NCBI GenBank assembly: GCA_944325245.1
Contig: CALUZM010000008.1
Coordinates: 1-59,307, forward strand
Source: an uncultured Massilimicrobiota sp.
GTDB taxonomy: Bacteria > Bacillota_I > Bacilli_A > Erysipelotrichales > Coprobacillaceae
DNA length: 59,307 nt
Reading direction: 5' to 3'
The notes beneath the pieces were generated by a model. That model was not told the origin of the DNA, searched no databases, and saw only the letters and a list, made by a program, of their open reading frames with translations. Shown here in pieces: positions 19,887 to 29,139 of the stretch. Positions within the stretch are counted from its first letter, which is position 1. Every line of letters starts with the position of its first letter. The translations under genes and the position numbers were made by a program.

Positions 19887-21191
19887 ATAGTCCTCTTGTA
19901 CATCATAAGCAACCAAATCTTCAAATGTCTGTCTTCTAATAACTAATTTTGATTTCCCTTGATATGTAAACACCACAGCAGGTTTAGGAATTTGATTATA
20001 ATTGGATGACATTGAATAATGATAAGCTCCTGTAGAAAATTGAGCAAATATATCACCAGGTTCTGGATAAGGCAACATGATTTCCTTGACTACAATATCT
20101 GCTGATTCACAAATTTTTCCAGCAACTGTAACTTTTGTATCACGGCGTTCATAAGCTTTATTAACAATGACACCATCATATTGTGCATCATATAATGCTG
20201 TTCTGATATTATCAGTCATTCCTCCATCTACACTCATATATGTACGAACTTCTGGTATATCTTTCACTGCTCCCACAGTATAAAGTGTAATACCAGCATT
20301 TCCAACAACATAACGTCCTGGTTCAACCAAAACCATTGGCATTTCCCAACCACGACGATCATACCCATCTTTAATAATATTCATGATTTCTGATGTAATT
20401 GTTTCAAATTCTAGTGGCTCATCTTTTTTTGTATACGCAATACCATATCCTCCACCAGCATTAATTTTCTTGACCATAACACCTAATTCATCATATATTT
20501 CATAGGCAAAATGAACAAATCGATGCATAGCACTTATATATGCATATAAATCAAAAACCTGTGAACCAATATGACAATGAATTCCTTCAAATTCAATATG
20601 TGAAGAATCTACAATCTGTTGAATGGCTTTTAGATAAATACCATTTCTGGCACTAAATCCAAATTTTGTATCTTTATGTCCTGTTTGAATATAGCCATGA
20701 CTTCCAGCTTTAATTTCTGGTACAACACGGACTGTAGCATAAATAGTCTTATCATACTGTGTTGCTATTTTTTCAACCAGTTCAATTTCATAAAAATTAT
20801 CAATGACAAAGTGATCAACATCATGTGCAATAGCATAATCTATTTCAGAAGGAAGCTTGTTATTTCCATGGAAATAAATTTTATGCGGATCAAAGCCAGC
20901 TTTTAAAGCAATAGAGATTTCTCCAGCACTGACACAATCAATACCCACTCCATATTCACTAGCAATTCGATAGATTTCTAAACAGCTAAATGATTTTGAA
21001 GCGAATAAAGGTAAAACATTATCATATTTATCTAAAAATTTTGTTTTTAATTCTTCAAACTGATGTCTAATATGTCCCTCACTCATAATATAAAGTGGTG
21101 TTCCATATTTTTTGACAAGATCCATTGCATTCACATCATCTATATATAAACTACGATCTCTAATTTGTGCAAATTGTGTTTGTAATACCAT
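19881..21191 (-). CDS. lysA: Diaminopimelate decarboxylase
   Basis: PLP enzyme making lysine from meso-diaminopimelate, the last step of lysine synthesis. 436 aa. Visible are the PLP lysine in FASKSFSCLEI (about 64), GIHCHIGSQ, the GGGYG glycine loop (NAGGGYGIAY), and the substrate-binding YVSVDGGMTDN-like segment (here YMSVDGGMTDN) and CESADI with the catalytic Cys. It is the last gene of the riboswitch-led operon, 15 bp after dapB. The lysine riboswitch upstream should lower its expression when lysine is plentiful. Confidence 0.97.
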   Translation of the reverse strand: MVLQTQFAQIRDRSLYIDDVNAMDLVKKYGTPLYIMSEGHIRHQFEELKTKFLDKYDNVLPLFASKSFSCLEIYRIASEYGVGIDCVSAGEISIALKAGFDPHKIYFHGNNKLPSEIDYAIAHDVDHFVIDNFYEIELVEKIATQYDKTIYATVRVVPEIKAGSHGYIQTGHKDTKFGFSARNGIYLKAIQQIVDSSHIEFEGIHCHIGSQVFDLYAYISAMHRFVHFAYEIYDELGVMVKKINAGGGYGIAYTKKDEPLEFETITSEIMNIIKDGYDRRGWEMPMVLVEPGRYVVGNAGITLYTVGAVKDIPEVRTYMSVDGGMTDNIRTALYDAQYDGVIVNKAYERRDTKVTVAGKICESADIVVKEIMLPYPEPGDIFAQFSTGAYHYSMSSNYNQIPKPAVVFTYQGKSKLVIRRQTFEDLVAYDVQEDYQ

Positions 21192-21206
21192 TATATTCCC
21201 CTCTTG

Positions 21207-21950
21207 TTAATATAAATTCTTTAAGCTAAATAAACCATTTTCCTTATCAGCAATTTTCAAGCACGCTGAAATAGCTCCTTGAACAAAGACTTCTTTAGAT
21301 AAAGCTGTATGTTTCACTTCAATAATTTCATCATGTCCCGCAAATAAAACAGTATGTTCCCCAAAAATTGTTCCAGCACGGACAGATTGAATACCAACTT
21401 CATTTCTTTCACGTTTATGATGGACTTTAGAACGATCATAAACTTCTTTAGTTTCCTCAATATCTTCATGAATCACATCATATAAAAGTTTAGCTGTTCC
21501 ACTAGGTGCATCTATTTTTTGATTATGATGTTTTTCAATAATTTCAATATCATATCCATTTTGATAAAATTCTTTCGCAACTTCTTTGACAATCTTTGTC
21601 AGCATAGAGACACCAAAAGATGTATTATATGATTGAAAAATAGGAATTTGAGATGAAGCTTCTTCAATATGTAAGATTTGTTGTTCATTGTATCCTGTTG
21701 TCGCTAGAACCAAGGCACAATGATTTTTCACACCAAATTTTAAAATATCACTTAATAAATCAGGATGTGAAAAATCAATAATAGCATCTATTTTTTCTTT
21801 CACTTCATTGATTGAAGTGTACATTTTTTCGTCAATTTTCGCATCAAAAACAGGCGAAACAACGCCTATTAAATTCATTTGTTCGTTGTCTCTAACGGCT
21901 TGAGCAACCTTCTTACCCATTAAGCCGTAACCACATACCAATACATTCAT
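21207..21950 (-). CDS. dapB: 4-hydroxy-tetrahydrodipicolinate reductase
   Basis: Reduces hydroxy-tetrahydrodipicolinate with NAD(P)H in the diaminopimelate pathway. 247 aa. The N-terminal Rossmann motif is VCGYGLMGKKV (about 4-14). The catalytic segment EIIEKHHNQKIDAPSGTA (about 140-157) matches the DapB signature E-x-H-H-x-x-K-x-D-A-P-S-G-T-A. Two bases separate it from dapA. It is slightly shorter than the E. coli enzyme but complete. Function and pathway are secure. Confidence 0.96.
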   Translation of the reverse strand: MNVLVCGYGLMGKKVAQAVRDNEQMNLIGVVSPVFDAKIDEKMYTSINEVKEKIDAIIDFSHPDLLSDILKFGVKNHCALVLATTGYNEQQILHIEEASSQIPIFQSYNTSFGVSMLTKIVKEVAKEFYQNGYDIEIIEKHHNQKIDAPSGTAKLLYDVIHEDIEETKEVYDRSKVHHKRERNEVGIQSVRAGTIFGEHTVLFAGHDEIIEVKHTALSKEVFVQGAISACLKIADKENGLFSLKNLY

Positions 21951-21952
21951 TT

Positions 21953-22849
21953 TTAATAACCCTTCTTTTCAAATTTTTCCATTGCTTCAAATAATAATTT
22001 CTTATTTGCTTCAGTTGTTGGAATCAATGGTCTTCTCACCATTTCTCCACAGACACCCATATGATGAAGTGCAGCTTTTGGCATAATTGGATTGACATCT
22101 ATAAATAAATATTTACTGATATCATTGAAATCATATGCCATTTCTTTAGCTAGTTCCATATCACCATGTAAAACAGCCTGAGCAAATTTTTCAGTTTCTC
22201 TTGGATAAAGATTAGATAAAACAGAAATAACACCTTTTCCTCCAGCTGCAATAAAAGGTAAAATATTATCATCGCAACCACTATACATATCAAAATCTAA
22301 ATCTCTTGTTTGTGTTAAAACATCCATAGCATAAGCAATATTATCTGTAGCATCTTTCATAGCTTTAATATTTTTATGCTTAGCCAGTTCAACAACTGTA
22401 TCTACAGTAATATTCATTCCTGTACGACCTGGTACATTATAAAGAATCATAGGAATATCTACACGATCAGCAATATAAGTATAATGTTCAATTAAACCTC
22501 TTTGACTTGTTTTATTATAATATGGTGTGACAACCAAAATAGCATCAGCACCAACTTCTTTAGCAAACTTGGCTTTCTTTAATGCTGTTTCGGTATCATT
22601 TGATCCCGCTCCAGCAATGACTTTGACTCCTGTTCCTTTTGTCATTTCCATGACAATCTTTGTCAATTCAAATTCTTCATCAATATGAATTGTTGGTGTT
22701 TCTCCAGTTGTTCCATTGACTAAAAGAGCTTGAACACCTCCATCAATCATTCTTTGAACCTGTCTTTTAAAACCTTCATAATCAATACTTCCATCATCTA
22801 ACATTGGTAATACAAGTGCCACTGCACTTCCTTCAAAAATTGGTTCCAT
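21953..22849 (-). CDS. dapA: 4-hydroxy-tetrahydrodipicolinate synthase
   Basis: Condenses pyruvate with aspartate semialdehyde, the first committed step to diaminopimelate and lysine. 298 aa TIM barrel. The pyruvate-binding GTTGETPT (about 46-53), the catalytic Tyr in YNVPGRTGMN (about 137-146) and the Schiff-base lysine in IKAMKDATDN (about 165) are all present. It stands second in the operon, 10 bp after the ACT-domain gene. Feedback by lysine is possible, but transcription is clearly set by the lysine riboswitch. Confidence 0.97.
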   Translation of the reverse strand: MEPIFEGSAVALVLPMLDDGSIDYEGFKRQVQRMIDGGVQALLVNGTTGETPTIHIDEEFELTKIVMEMTKGTGVKVIAGAGSNDTETALKKAKFAKEVGADAILVVTPYYNKTSQRGLIEHYTYIADRVDIPMILYNVPGRTGMNITVDTVVELAKHKNIKAMKDATDNIAYAMDVLTQTRDLDFDMYSGCDDNILPFIAAGGKGVISVLSNLYPRETEKFAQAVLHGDMELAKEMAYDFNDISKYLFIDVNPIMPKAALHHMGVCGEMVRRPLIPTTEANKKLLFEAMEKFEKKGY

Positions 22850-22859
22850 TTTCTTCCTC

Positions 22860-23315
22860 CTATTTATATTCTTTTTGAATTTCTGTTAAAGCAAGACTTT
22901 CATATTCTAAAGGTATAACACATGAAATTGAAACTTCAGAAGTTGTAACCTGTAATAAAGGAATTTGATTTTTTCCTAATACCGTAAAAAAATGTGCCGC
23001 AACACCAACTTCTTCTTTCATTTCATCACTTTCTACCTTAATTTTTACAACTTGTCGATTTTGATAAATCTGAATTCTTGGATGTTTTTCTTTAACCAAA
23101 GATAATGCCTGATCTAGATTTTGTTGATCATCTTGACTACATGTAAAATCAATGCGCATTTCATCTTCTAACATCACTTCTGAAATCATATCAATATTGA
23201 CATTCATTGAAGAAATCGTTTGAAAGATATCTCCTACAAATAATGAATTTTTTTCTACATTCATTAATTTCACTTGAATAATATGATGATCTGATTCAAT
23301 TAAATTTGTTTTCAT
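22860..23315 (-). CDS. Stand-alone tandem ACT-domain protein, aspartokinase regulatory-subunit-like
   Basis: 151 aa. It looks like the C-terminal regulatory part of aspartokinase without the kinase domain. The first ACT repeat is about 14-75 (NVNIDMISEV). The second (about 85-150) contains GVAAHFFTVLGKNQIPLLQV and TTSEVSISCVI, which matches the 'STSEIKISCVI' lysine-binding stretch of aspartokinases. First gene of the operon behind the lysine riboswitch. I choose the ATG at 23315, with AAGAAGGTG six bases upstream; an in-frame GTG at 23324 is part of that site. It may bind lysine and act on an aspartokinase encoded elsewhere; this is inference. Confidence 0.75.
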   Translation of the reverse strand: MKTNLIESDHHIIQVKLMNVEKNSLFVGDIFQTISSMNVNIDMISEVMLEDEMRIDFTCSQDDQQNLDQALSLVKEKHPRIQIYQNRQVVKIKVESDEMKEEVGVAAHFFTVLGKNQIPLLQVTTSEVSISCVIPLEYESLALTEIQKEYK

Positions 23316-23327
23316 TTCTTTCACCTT

Positions 23328-23364
23328 CTTTAAAAAATAAAAAATTGCAATGGTACCATTGCAA
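23328..23364 (-). terminator. Riboswitch expression-platform terminator
   Basis: A perfect TTGCAATGGTACCATTGCAA palindrome (23345-23364) followed on minus by T6-A-T6 lies between the lysine aptamer and the first gene. With lysine bound this hairpin should form and stop transcription. Confidence 0.85.
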
Positions 23365-23385
23365 TAATAAATATTTTTTTATTAA

Positions 23386-23545
23386 GGCAATAGCACACCA
23401 CTTTATCTTAAAGTGACAGTGATATAGATATTCTCTATACCCCCAGGCAATAATTACATGCAAATAATTATCCCTTCGGCAATCGCTCCCCCTTCTTTTT
23501 AGTTGCATCTATTATAAAAGAATTCTTAACTCTTGCACCTCTATC
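23386..23545 (-). promoter_or_regulatory. Lysine riboswitch (L-box)
   Basis: Read on minus the leader shows the conserved L-box blocks in order: GATAGAGGTGCAAGA (start), AAGGGGGAGCGATTGCCGAAG, a long A/T stem closed by TTATTTGC and GTAATTA..GCCTGGGGGTA, then CACTGTCA, and a closing TGCTATT that pairs with the opening GATAG. The layout matches Bacillus lysC leaders. An intrinsic terminator follows. It controls the ACT-dapA-dapB-lysA operon. Confidence 0.93.
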
Positions 23546-23553
23546 TTTTTTTA

Positions 23554-23582
23554 ATACTACCATATGCGTTGTTTGAAAGCAA
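23554..23582 (-). promoter_or_regulatory. Promoter of the lysine operon
   Basis: On minus: TTGCTT (-35), 17-bp spacer, TAGTAT (-10), ending a few bases before the start of the lysine aptamer. Confidence 0.6.
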
Positions 23583-23639
23583 CCTTTATTTTTACTCCAT
23601 TTATGTTATACTTGTAAAAAAAGAAAAGAGGTTTTTATA

Positions 23640-24704
23640 ATGGCTATATTTTATATCATACTCTCTCTATTTCTTATTATAACACCTTCCCTTTATTTTC
23701 TTTATATATTTAAAAATATGAAAAAAACTTGGCGTTATTCACTTTTGACTTGTACATGTTTGTCAGTCTTGACAATCTTAATCAAAGTTCTCATAAAACC
23801 AACAGCTTTGATTTGGCAGTACTGGTTTCCCATTGTTTCTTTTTATATTATTACTTGCTTAATAATATTTATAATGATAGCTATATATCGTTTGTTTTGT
23901 CATGTTTTTCATAAAAAAGATTCTTCTCATATCATAATGATAATTGGCATACTTGCCCTCATAATCAGTAGCTTTGGAACATTTGAGCATTTTCATAAAC
24001 AAAAAACTAATTATGAAGTCTCTATCAACAAAGACACTTCTTTATCTTCATTAAAAATAGCTTTTATAAGCGATATTCATTTAGGCAATGGAACTTATCC
24101 ATCACATATTGATCAGCTGGTTTCTACTTTAAATCAAGGACATTATGATCTCATTTGTTTAGGTGGTGATTTATTTGATGAAACAACACCTGAATCTGAT
24201 ATTCATCAGTCCTTCGATGCTTTATCTCATATCAAGTCTACTTATGGCATTTTTGCGGTTAGTGGAAATCATGAAAGATATACATCTTTTTCAAATAAGG
24301 AACTTTATCAAAAATATCATATCACTTATTTAAATAATGATTTTGTATGTATTGATCATCTTTTTAATATAATAGGACGTGAGGATGTGAGTTCTCCTCA
24401 TCAAACATCATTATCTCAGATCTGCCAGGGAATGGATTTATCATTACCAACAATCATTCTAGATCATAATCCTGCCAGATATCAGGAAAATCAAGAATTT
24501 GCTGATTTACAATTATCAGGTCATACTCATGCTGGACAAATCTTTCCAGGAAATATCATAACTAATATGATATATCATCATGATTATGGACTATTTCAAC
24601 AAAATCATTTTTCTTTGATTGTATCAAGTGGATATGGATCTTGGGGATTTCCTTTCAGAATAATGACACAATGTGAGTATCTTGAAATACATGTTTTATT
24701 TTAA
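23640..24704 (+). CDS. Membrane-anchored metallophosphoesterase (YkuE-like)
   Basis: 354 aa. The first 120 residues hold about four membrane helices. The catalytic domain then shows the calcineurin-like metal motifs in order: IAFISDIHLGNG (about 142), LGGDLFDE (about 176), VSGNHERY (about 207) and SGHTHAGQIFPG (about 293-305). Members of this group act on phospholipid or lipid-linked phosphates at the membrane; the substrate here is unknown. It is divergent from the lysine operon. It begins a plus-strand run that opposes replication on this arm. All metal ligands are intact. Confidence 0.9.
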   Translation: MAIFYIILSLFLIITPSLYFLYIFKNMKKTWRYSLLTCTCLSVLTILIKVLIKPTALIWQYWFPIVSFYIITCLIIFIMIAIYRLFCHVFHKKDSSHIIMIIGILALIISSFGTFEHFHKQKTNYEVSINKDTSLSSLKIAFISDIHLGNGTYPSHIDQLVSTLNQGHYDLICLGGDLFDETTPESDIHQSFDALSHIKSTYGIFAVSGNHERYTSFSNKELYQKYHITYLNNDFVCIDHLFNIIGREDVSSPHQTSLSQICQGMDLSLPTIILDHNPARYQENQEFADLQLSGHTHAGQIFPGNIITNMIYHHDYGLFQQNHFSLIVSSGYGSWGFPFRIMTQCEYLEIHVLF

Positions 24705-24773
24705 GAAAAAAATTTTTTATGGTAGACTTTTAATTTCAAATAATATATCATATGAAAAGCGAGGTAAGGTTAT

Positions 24774-25442
24774 ATGGTTATAGAATTAGATAGTCAATAT
24801 GAAAATAGAAAACAAATGATTGAAAATATTGTAAAAAAAATTATTGAGGATAATCACATTCAAATTACAGAAGTGAACTTTGATAATTTAATTATTCATC
24901 TTTCTTTATGTATTTCTAGAGAAATGAATGGAACTTATATTCCAACAAGTGAAAGTCAGATTAATCAATTAAAAGAACATGAATATTATCCAATTTCTAA
25001 AGAAATTATTCAAAAATTAGAAGAACAGTTCCATGTAGAAATTGATGAAAATCAAGTTCATTATGTTACTATGTATTTAGCAAACATCAATCTTTTAGAT
25101 ATTGATTTTCACTATGAATTTGATTTATGTGATGATGAAACAGAGGATATTATCAATGAAACTATTGAACGTATTCACACAGAATTAAATTTAGATTTAA
25201 GAAAGAATAAAGAATTTTATACAGGTATGACACTTCATTTTTACCCTGCATTAGATCGTTTACAAAACAATCAACAGTTAACTGATAATCCACTGAAAGA
25301 TAAAATTCAGGCTCAATTCCAACTTGAATATCAGTGTGCAGAAATATTTAATGATATTGTTAATGAACATTATCATAAGACATTTAATGAACATGAATTG
25401 GCTTATATTGCTCTTCATTTTGGAACTGCACTTAAAAGTTAA
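24774..25442 (+). CDS. Orphan tandem PRD-domain protein
   Basis: 222 aa made of two PTS regulation domains: PRD1 about 8-110 (LIIHLSLCISREMNG) and PRD2 about 118-222 (GMTLHFYPALDRLQNN and LAYIALHFGTALK). It has neither the N-terminal RNA-binding (CAT) domain of LicT/BglG antiterminators nor a DNA-binding or EIIB domain. PRDs are phosphorylated on His by HPr and EIIB. The second PRD1 position is YVTMYLANI, lacking the usual His, while both PRD2 His are present. No PTS genes are near. It may be a decoy or a subunit of a split regulator. A hairpin terminator follows. Confidence 0.8.
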   Translation: MVIELDSQYENRKQMIENIVKKIIEDNHIQITEVNFDNLIIHLSLCISREMNGTYIPTSESQINQLKEHEYYPISKEIIQKLEEQFHVEIDENQVHYVTMYLANINLLDIDFHYEFDLCDDETEDIINETIERIHTELNLDLRKNKEFYTGMTLHFYPALDRLQNNQQLTDNPLKDKIQAQFQLEYQCAEIFNDIVNEHYHKTFNEHELAYIALHFGTALKS

Positions 25443-25446
25443 TCAA

Positions 25447-25490
25447 ATATAAAAACAATGATATCATTTTGATACATTGTTTTTTTTGTA
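25447..25490 (+). terminator. Terminator of the PRD-protein gene
   Basis: AACAATG-a-TATCA pairs with TGATA-CATTGTT around a short loop, followed by T8 on plus. Confidence 0.85.
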
Positions 25491-25572
25491 GATATAATGT
25501 ATAAGCTTGCACTCTATTGAATTGAAAGTATAATGAATATCATAGCTGAATAAATAATGTGAGGTGAAGAAA

Positions 25573-26265
25573 ATGACTAAAGAATGGACAATTCATAACA
25601 AAATAATTCAAATTCATTATCAGCAATCTCATGACAAAAATCTTCCTGTTGTTATATTAAATACATATGGAAATGAAGGACAGGATGTTTTTCATCAATG
25701 TTGCTTACTTCATAGTCAACCATTTATCTTGGTTTCTATTTCTCATTTAGATTGGAATAATGATTTAACACCCTGGTATGCAGAAGGATTAAATCATCAA
25801 GACAATCATTTTTTAGGACACGCTAATGATTACATCGAAGAATTAACTCATATAATCATTCCTCAAGCTTGTGACTATATCAAAAATGAGCTTCACCATA
25901 ATATCCTGGATTATACTATTGCCGGTTATTCTCTAGCAGGAGTATTTGCTATTTATACAGCCTATAAAACAGATATATTTTCAAAAGTTGTCTCAGCTTC
26001 TGGATCTGTGTGGTTTCCTCAATTTATTGATTTTGTTAAGCAAAATACAATCTCCTCACATATTCAAAAAATGTATTTTTCATTAGGAAATAAAGAAAAT
26101 AAAACAAGAAATCCCCTATTAGCTTCAGTCAAAGATAAAACTATAGAGTTAGAACATATCTATCATCAACAAGGTATACAAACTGTATATCATGAAAATG
26201 ATGGTAATCATTTTCATGATGCGACTTTAAGAATGGCTCAGGGCATTTATTGGATTTTAAAATAA
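25573..26265 (+). CDS. Alpha/beta-hydrolase-fold esterase (esterase D/IroE-like group)
   Basis: 230 aa. The nucleophile elbow is IAGYSLAGVFA (Ser about 120), SASGSVWFPQF follows as in the putative-esterase family, and the catalytic His is in NDGNHFHDA (about 215). The acid is probably an Asp or Glu between them and is not obvious. It may cleave siderophore-type or short acyl esters; the substrate cannot be told. I choose the ATG at 25573, with GAGGTG six bases upstream; an in-frame GTG at 25564 is part of that site. No partner genes are adjacent. Confidence 0.8.
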   Translation: MTKEWTIHNKIIQIHYQQSHDKNLPVVILNTYGNEGQDVFHQCCLLHSQPFILVSISHLDWNNDLTPWYAEGLNHQDNHFLGHANDYIEELTHIIIPQACDYIKNELHHNILDYTIAGYSLAGVFAIYTAYKTDIFSKVVSASGSVWFPQFIDFVKQNTISSHIQKMYFSLGNKENKTRNPLLASVKDKTIELEHIYHQQGIQTVYHENDGNHFHDATLRMAQGIYWILK

Positions 26266-26340
26266 AAAGTCTATTCAATTTTAGTATGCCATATTTGAAA
26301 TGATATGAATATCATAAAATAAATGAAAGAAGAGATAAAA

Positions 26341-27663
26341 ATGGAAACAACAAATTTATTTGAAGAACAACTAGATTTACAGCAAATTCCTCTTGCCAGT
26401 CGTATGCGACCAGAAACATTAGATGAAATAGTTGGACAGCAGCATATTATTGGAAAAAATAAATTACTCTATCGTGCTATTAAAGCTGATCGACTAGGTT
26501 CTATTATCTTATATGGACCACCTGGTACTGGAAAAACGACCATAGCAAGAGTGATTGCTAATTCGACACATGCCTACTTTCATAAACTCAATGCAACGAA
26601 TGCAGGTATCAAAGATATTGAAAAGATCATTAAAGATGCTCAGTATCATTATGGAGCCTATCAAAAAAAGACTATCCTTTTTATTGATGAGATTCATCGA
26701 TTCAATAAAAATCAACAGGATTATCTTCTTCCCTATGTTGAAGATGGAGTTGTAACTCTCATTGGAGCAACAACAGAAAATCCTTATTTTGAAATCAACA
26801 ATGCCTTACTTTCAAGATGTCGTATCTTTGAATTAAAACCACTCAATAAAAAAGACCTCATAGAAATCATGAACAGAACATTATCCAATAAGGAAAAAGG
26901 TTTAGGAAATGCTAATATGATTATGGATGATGAAGCAAAGAAATTTTTAGCTGACATGGCTAATGGAGATGCAAGAAGTGTTTTGAATGCTTTAGAATTG
27001 GCTTATCTGACAACACCGACACAAGAAGATGGCTTTTTACATATAACCCTAGAAATTGTTGAAGAATGTATCCAAAAGAAAGCCATTCGCTATGATGCAA
27101 ATGGTGATAACCATTATGATGCTATTTCTGCCTTTATAGAATCCATGAAACATACAGATCCTGATGCTACACTGTACTATCTGGCAAGAATGCTGGTAGC
27201 TGGCGAAGATATCAAATACATTGCGAGAAGAATCTGTGTTTGTGCATCTGAAGATGTTGGTCTGGCCAATTCACAAGCTATTGTTGTTGCTACAAATGCT
27301 ATGTTAGCAGCTGAAAGAATTGGTATGCCTGAAGCTGCAAAAATATTAGCTCATGCTGCATTATATGTCTGCTGTTCACCAAAATCAGATACAGTCTATG
27401 GCATTCTTTATGCAATGAATGACGTGAAAAAGAGTGGTTATATTCCTATTCCATCATTTTTACAGGATGCTAGCTATAAAAGTGCCAAAAAATTGGGTAG
27501 GGGCATTGGCCTTGATAATATCCATGCTTTTCCAAACCATTATTCTGGTAAAAAATGTATGCCTAAGGAACTAGAAGATATACATTATTTTCATTTATCA
27601 GGAAATGGGAATGAAAAACGTATTCAAAAATTCTTAGATTATCTTCATGAACATATAAAGTAA
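26341..27663 (+). CDS. rarA: Replication-associated recombination AAA+ ATPase RarA/MgsA
   Basis: 440 aa. Acts at stalled replication forks with SSB. The N-terminus has PLASRMRPETLDEIVGQQHI, Walker A is GPPGTGKTTIA (about 61-71), Walker B is FIDEIHRFNK, sensor 1 is GATTENPYFEIN, and the C-terminal tetramer domain contains ARRICVCASEDVGLAN and PSFLQDASYKSAKKLGRG. These fix the family. I prefer the ATG at 26341, with AGAAGAGA five bases upstream, over the ATG at 26323, which has no ribosome site. It converges on the MATE gene with a shared terminator. Confidence 0.95.
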   Translation: METTNLFEEQLDLQQIPLASRMRPETLDEIVGQQHIIGKNKLLYRAIKADRLGSIILYGPPGTGKTTIARVIANSTHAYFHKLNATNAGIKDIEKIIKDAQYHYGAYQKKTILFIDEIHRFNKNQQDYLLPYVEDGVVTLIGATTENPYFEINNALLSRCRIFELKPLNKKDLIEIMNRTLSNKEKGLGNANMIMDDEAKKFLADMANGDARSVLNALELAYLTTPTQEDGFLHITLEIVEECIQKKAIRYDANGDNHYDAISAFIESMKHTDPDATLYYLARMLVAGEDIKYIARRICVCASEDVGLANSQAIVVATNAMLAAERIGMPEAAKILAHAALYVCCSPKSDTVYGILYAMNDVKKSGYIPIPSFLQDASYKSAKKLGRGIGLDNIHAFPNHYSGKKCMPKELEDIHYFHLSGNGNEKRIQKFLDYLHEHIK

Positions 27664-27697
27664 AAGAAGGATTTAATTAAAAAATCCTTCTTTTACT
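27662..27697. terminator. Bidirectional terminator between rarA and MATE gene
   Basis: AAAAGAAGGATTT and AAATCCTTCTTTT pair across a short loop, with A/T runs on both sides. Confidence 0.85.
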
Positions 27698-29038
27698 TTA
27701 TACAAAAGCATATTTACGTACTTTTAAATAACAAATCAGATGAACACTTAATGTCAATATCCATGAAATTGGATAAGATATATAAAGTGTAAATAAAGTA
27801 TGATTCATCTCAAAAATAGTAAATATCCAAATGACTCTAAACAAGCAGGCTCCTGTTAAAGAAACAATCATTGGCATAACAGAATAACCCATACCTCTTA
27901 AACTGCCAACAATAACATCCATGATTCCACACAAGAAATAAGAGGCACTAACAATACTTAGACGGATCATTCCTGCTTCAATAACTTGCGCATCAGTTGA
28001 ATAAATTGTCAATAAGATATTTCCTAACAAATACGCTCCAAAACCTAAAACAAAGCCTATAAGACTGACAACTGCTAGACATCTTATTAAAATTTTATCT
28101 ACTCTTTGGTAATTCTTAGCACCCATATTTTGGCTCGTAAAACTTAATGATGTCTGATAAATAGAATTCATAGCCGTATAAACAAAGCCTTCAATATTAC
28201 TTGCTGATGTATTTCCAGCAACAATAATAGATCCAAATGAATTTACAGATGATTGAATTAAAACATTGGATATATTAAAAACCATTCCCTGTAAACCAGC
28301 AGGTAAACCAATCTTTAACATCTTGATTAATTTATCTTTATGAAAATGTAATTTTTTTCTAGATAATTTTAAAACACCATCAGCTTTGATTAAACATCTT
28401 AAAACCAAAATAGCAGAAATACACTCAGACATTGCTGTTGATATGGCAACACCTGCAACGCCTAAATGAAAGACAATTACAAAAATCAAATTAAAAATAA
28501 CATTAATAATTCCTGCTAAAGTTAAATAATATAGTGGTCTTTTTGTATCACCAACAGTTCTTAATAAAGCAGCACCAAAATTATAAATCATAAAACCTGG
28601 CATACCAACAAAATAAATTCTCATATAGATTGTTGATAAATCAATAACATCAAGTGGAGTACCCATTAATTCCAATAATGGTCTTGCTAATAAATTACCT
28701 ACGAAAATCATTACAATTCCACCATAGATAGCTGTACAAATAGCAGTATGTACTGTCTCAGAAGCGTTTTTTTCATCGTGAGCACCACAAAAACGTCCAA
28801 AGAGTACATTGGCTCCTACAGAAATACCAATAAATAAATTGACTAATAGATTAATTAATGAACTTGTAGAGCCTACAGCAGCTAAAGCCTCACTTCCTGT
28901 AAATCTTCCAACAACAATAATATCAGCCGCATTAAATAATAATTGCAATATTCCAGAAAGCATTAATGGAATTGAAAAAATAATAATTTGTTTTAATAAT
29001 GGTCCATGACACATATCAATTTCATAACTTTTCGACAT
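27698..29038 (-). CDS. MATE-family multidrug/sodium antiporter
   Basis: 446 aa, about 12 membrane helices in two bundles. The start MSKSYEIDMCHGPLLKQII and the following SIPLMLSGILQLLF and VGRFTGSEALAAVGST are typical of Firmicute MATE (NorM/DinF-like) exporters, which use Na+ or H+ to expel cationic drugs. I prefer the ATG at 29038 with AGGGGG seven bases upstream; an in-frame GTG at 29059 lies before that site. The substrate is unknown. It is a single-gene unit next to mnmE and co-oriented with it. Confidence 0.9.
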   Translation of the reverse strand: MSKSYEIDMCHGPLLKQIIIFSIPLMLSGILQLLFNAADIIVVGRFTGSEALAAVGSTSSLINLLVNLFIGISVGANVLFGRFCGAHDEKNASETVHTAICTAIYGGIVMIFVGNLLARPLLELMGTPLDVIDLSTIYMRIYFVGMPGFMIYNFGAALLRTVGDTKRPLYYLTLAGIINVIFNLIFVIVFHLGVAGVAISTAMSECISAILVLRCLIKADGVLKLSRKKLHFHKDKLIKMLKIGLPAGLQGMVFNISNVLIQSSVNSFGSIIVAGNTSASNIEGFVYTAMNSIYQTSLSFTSQNMGAKNYQRVDKILIRCLAVVSLIGFVLGFGAYLLGNILLTIYSTDAQVIEAGMIRLSIVSASYFLCGIMDVIVGSLRGMGYSVMPMIVSLTGACLFRVIWIFTIFEMNHTLFTLYISYPISWILTLSVHLICYLKVRKYAFV

Positions 29039-29107
29039 CATCTTTCCCCCTATTCCCACGATTGCCTATTATAGCACTCTTTTTACTTTTTAAAAGATGA
29101 AGTTGAC

Positions 29108-29139
29108 ATAAAAAGAAAAAAGATGAAAAATTCATCTTC
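29108..29139 (-). terminator. Terminator after the small membrane protein downstream of mnmE
   Basis: AAGATGAA (29120-29127) pairs with TTCATCTT (29131-29138). On minus T6 and further T runs follow. Confidence 0.75.

Noticed and set aside
24704-24722. A7/T6 stretch after the metallophosphoesterase as a terminator
   Set aside because: The arms are only A and T with almost no loop, too weak to call.
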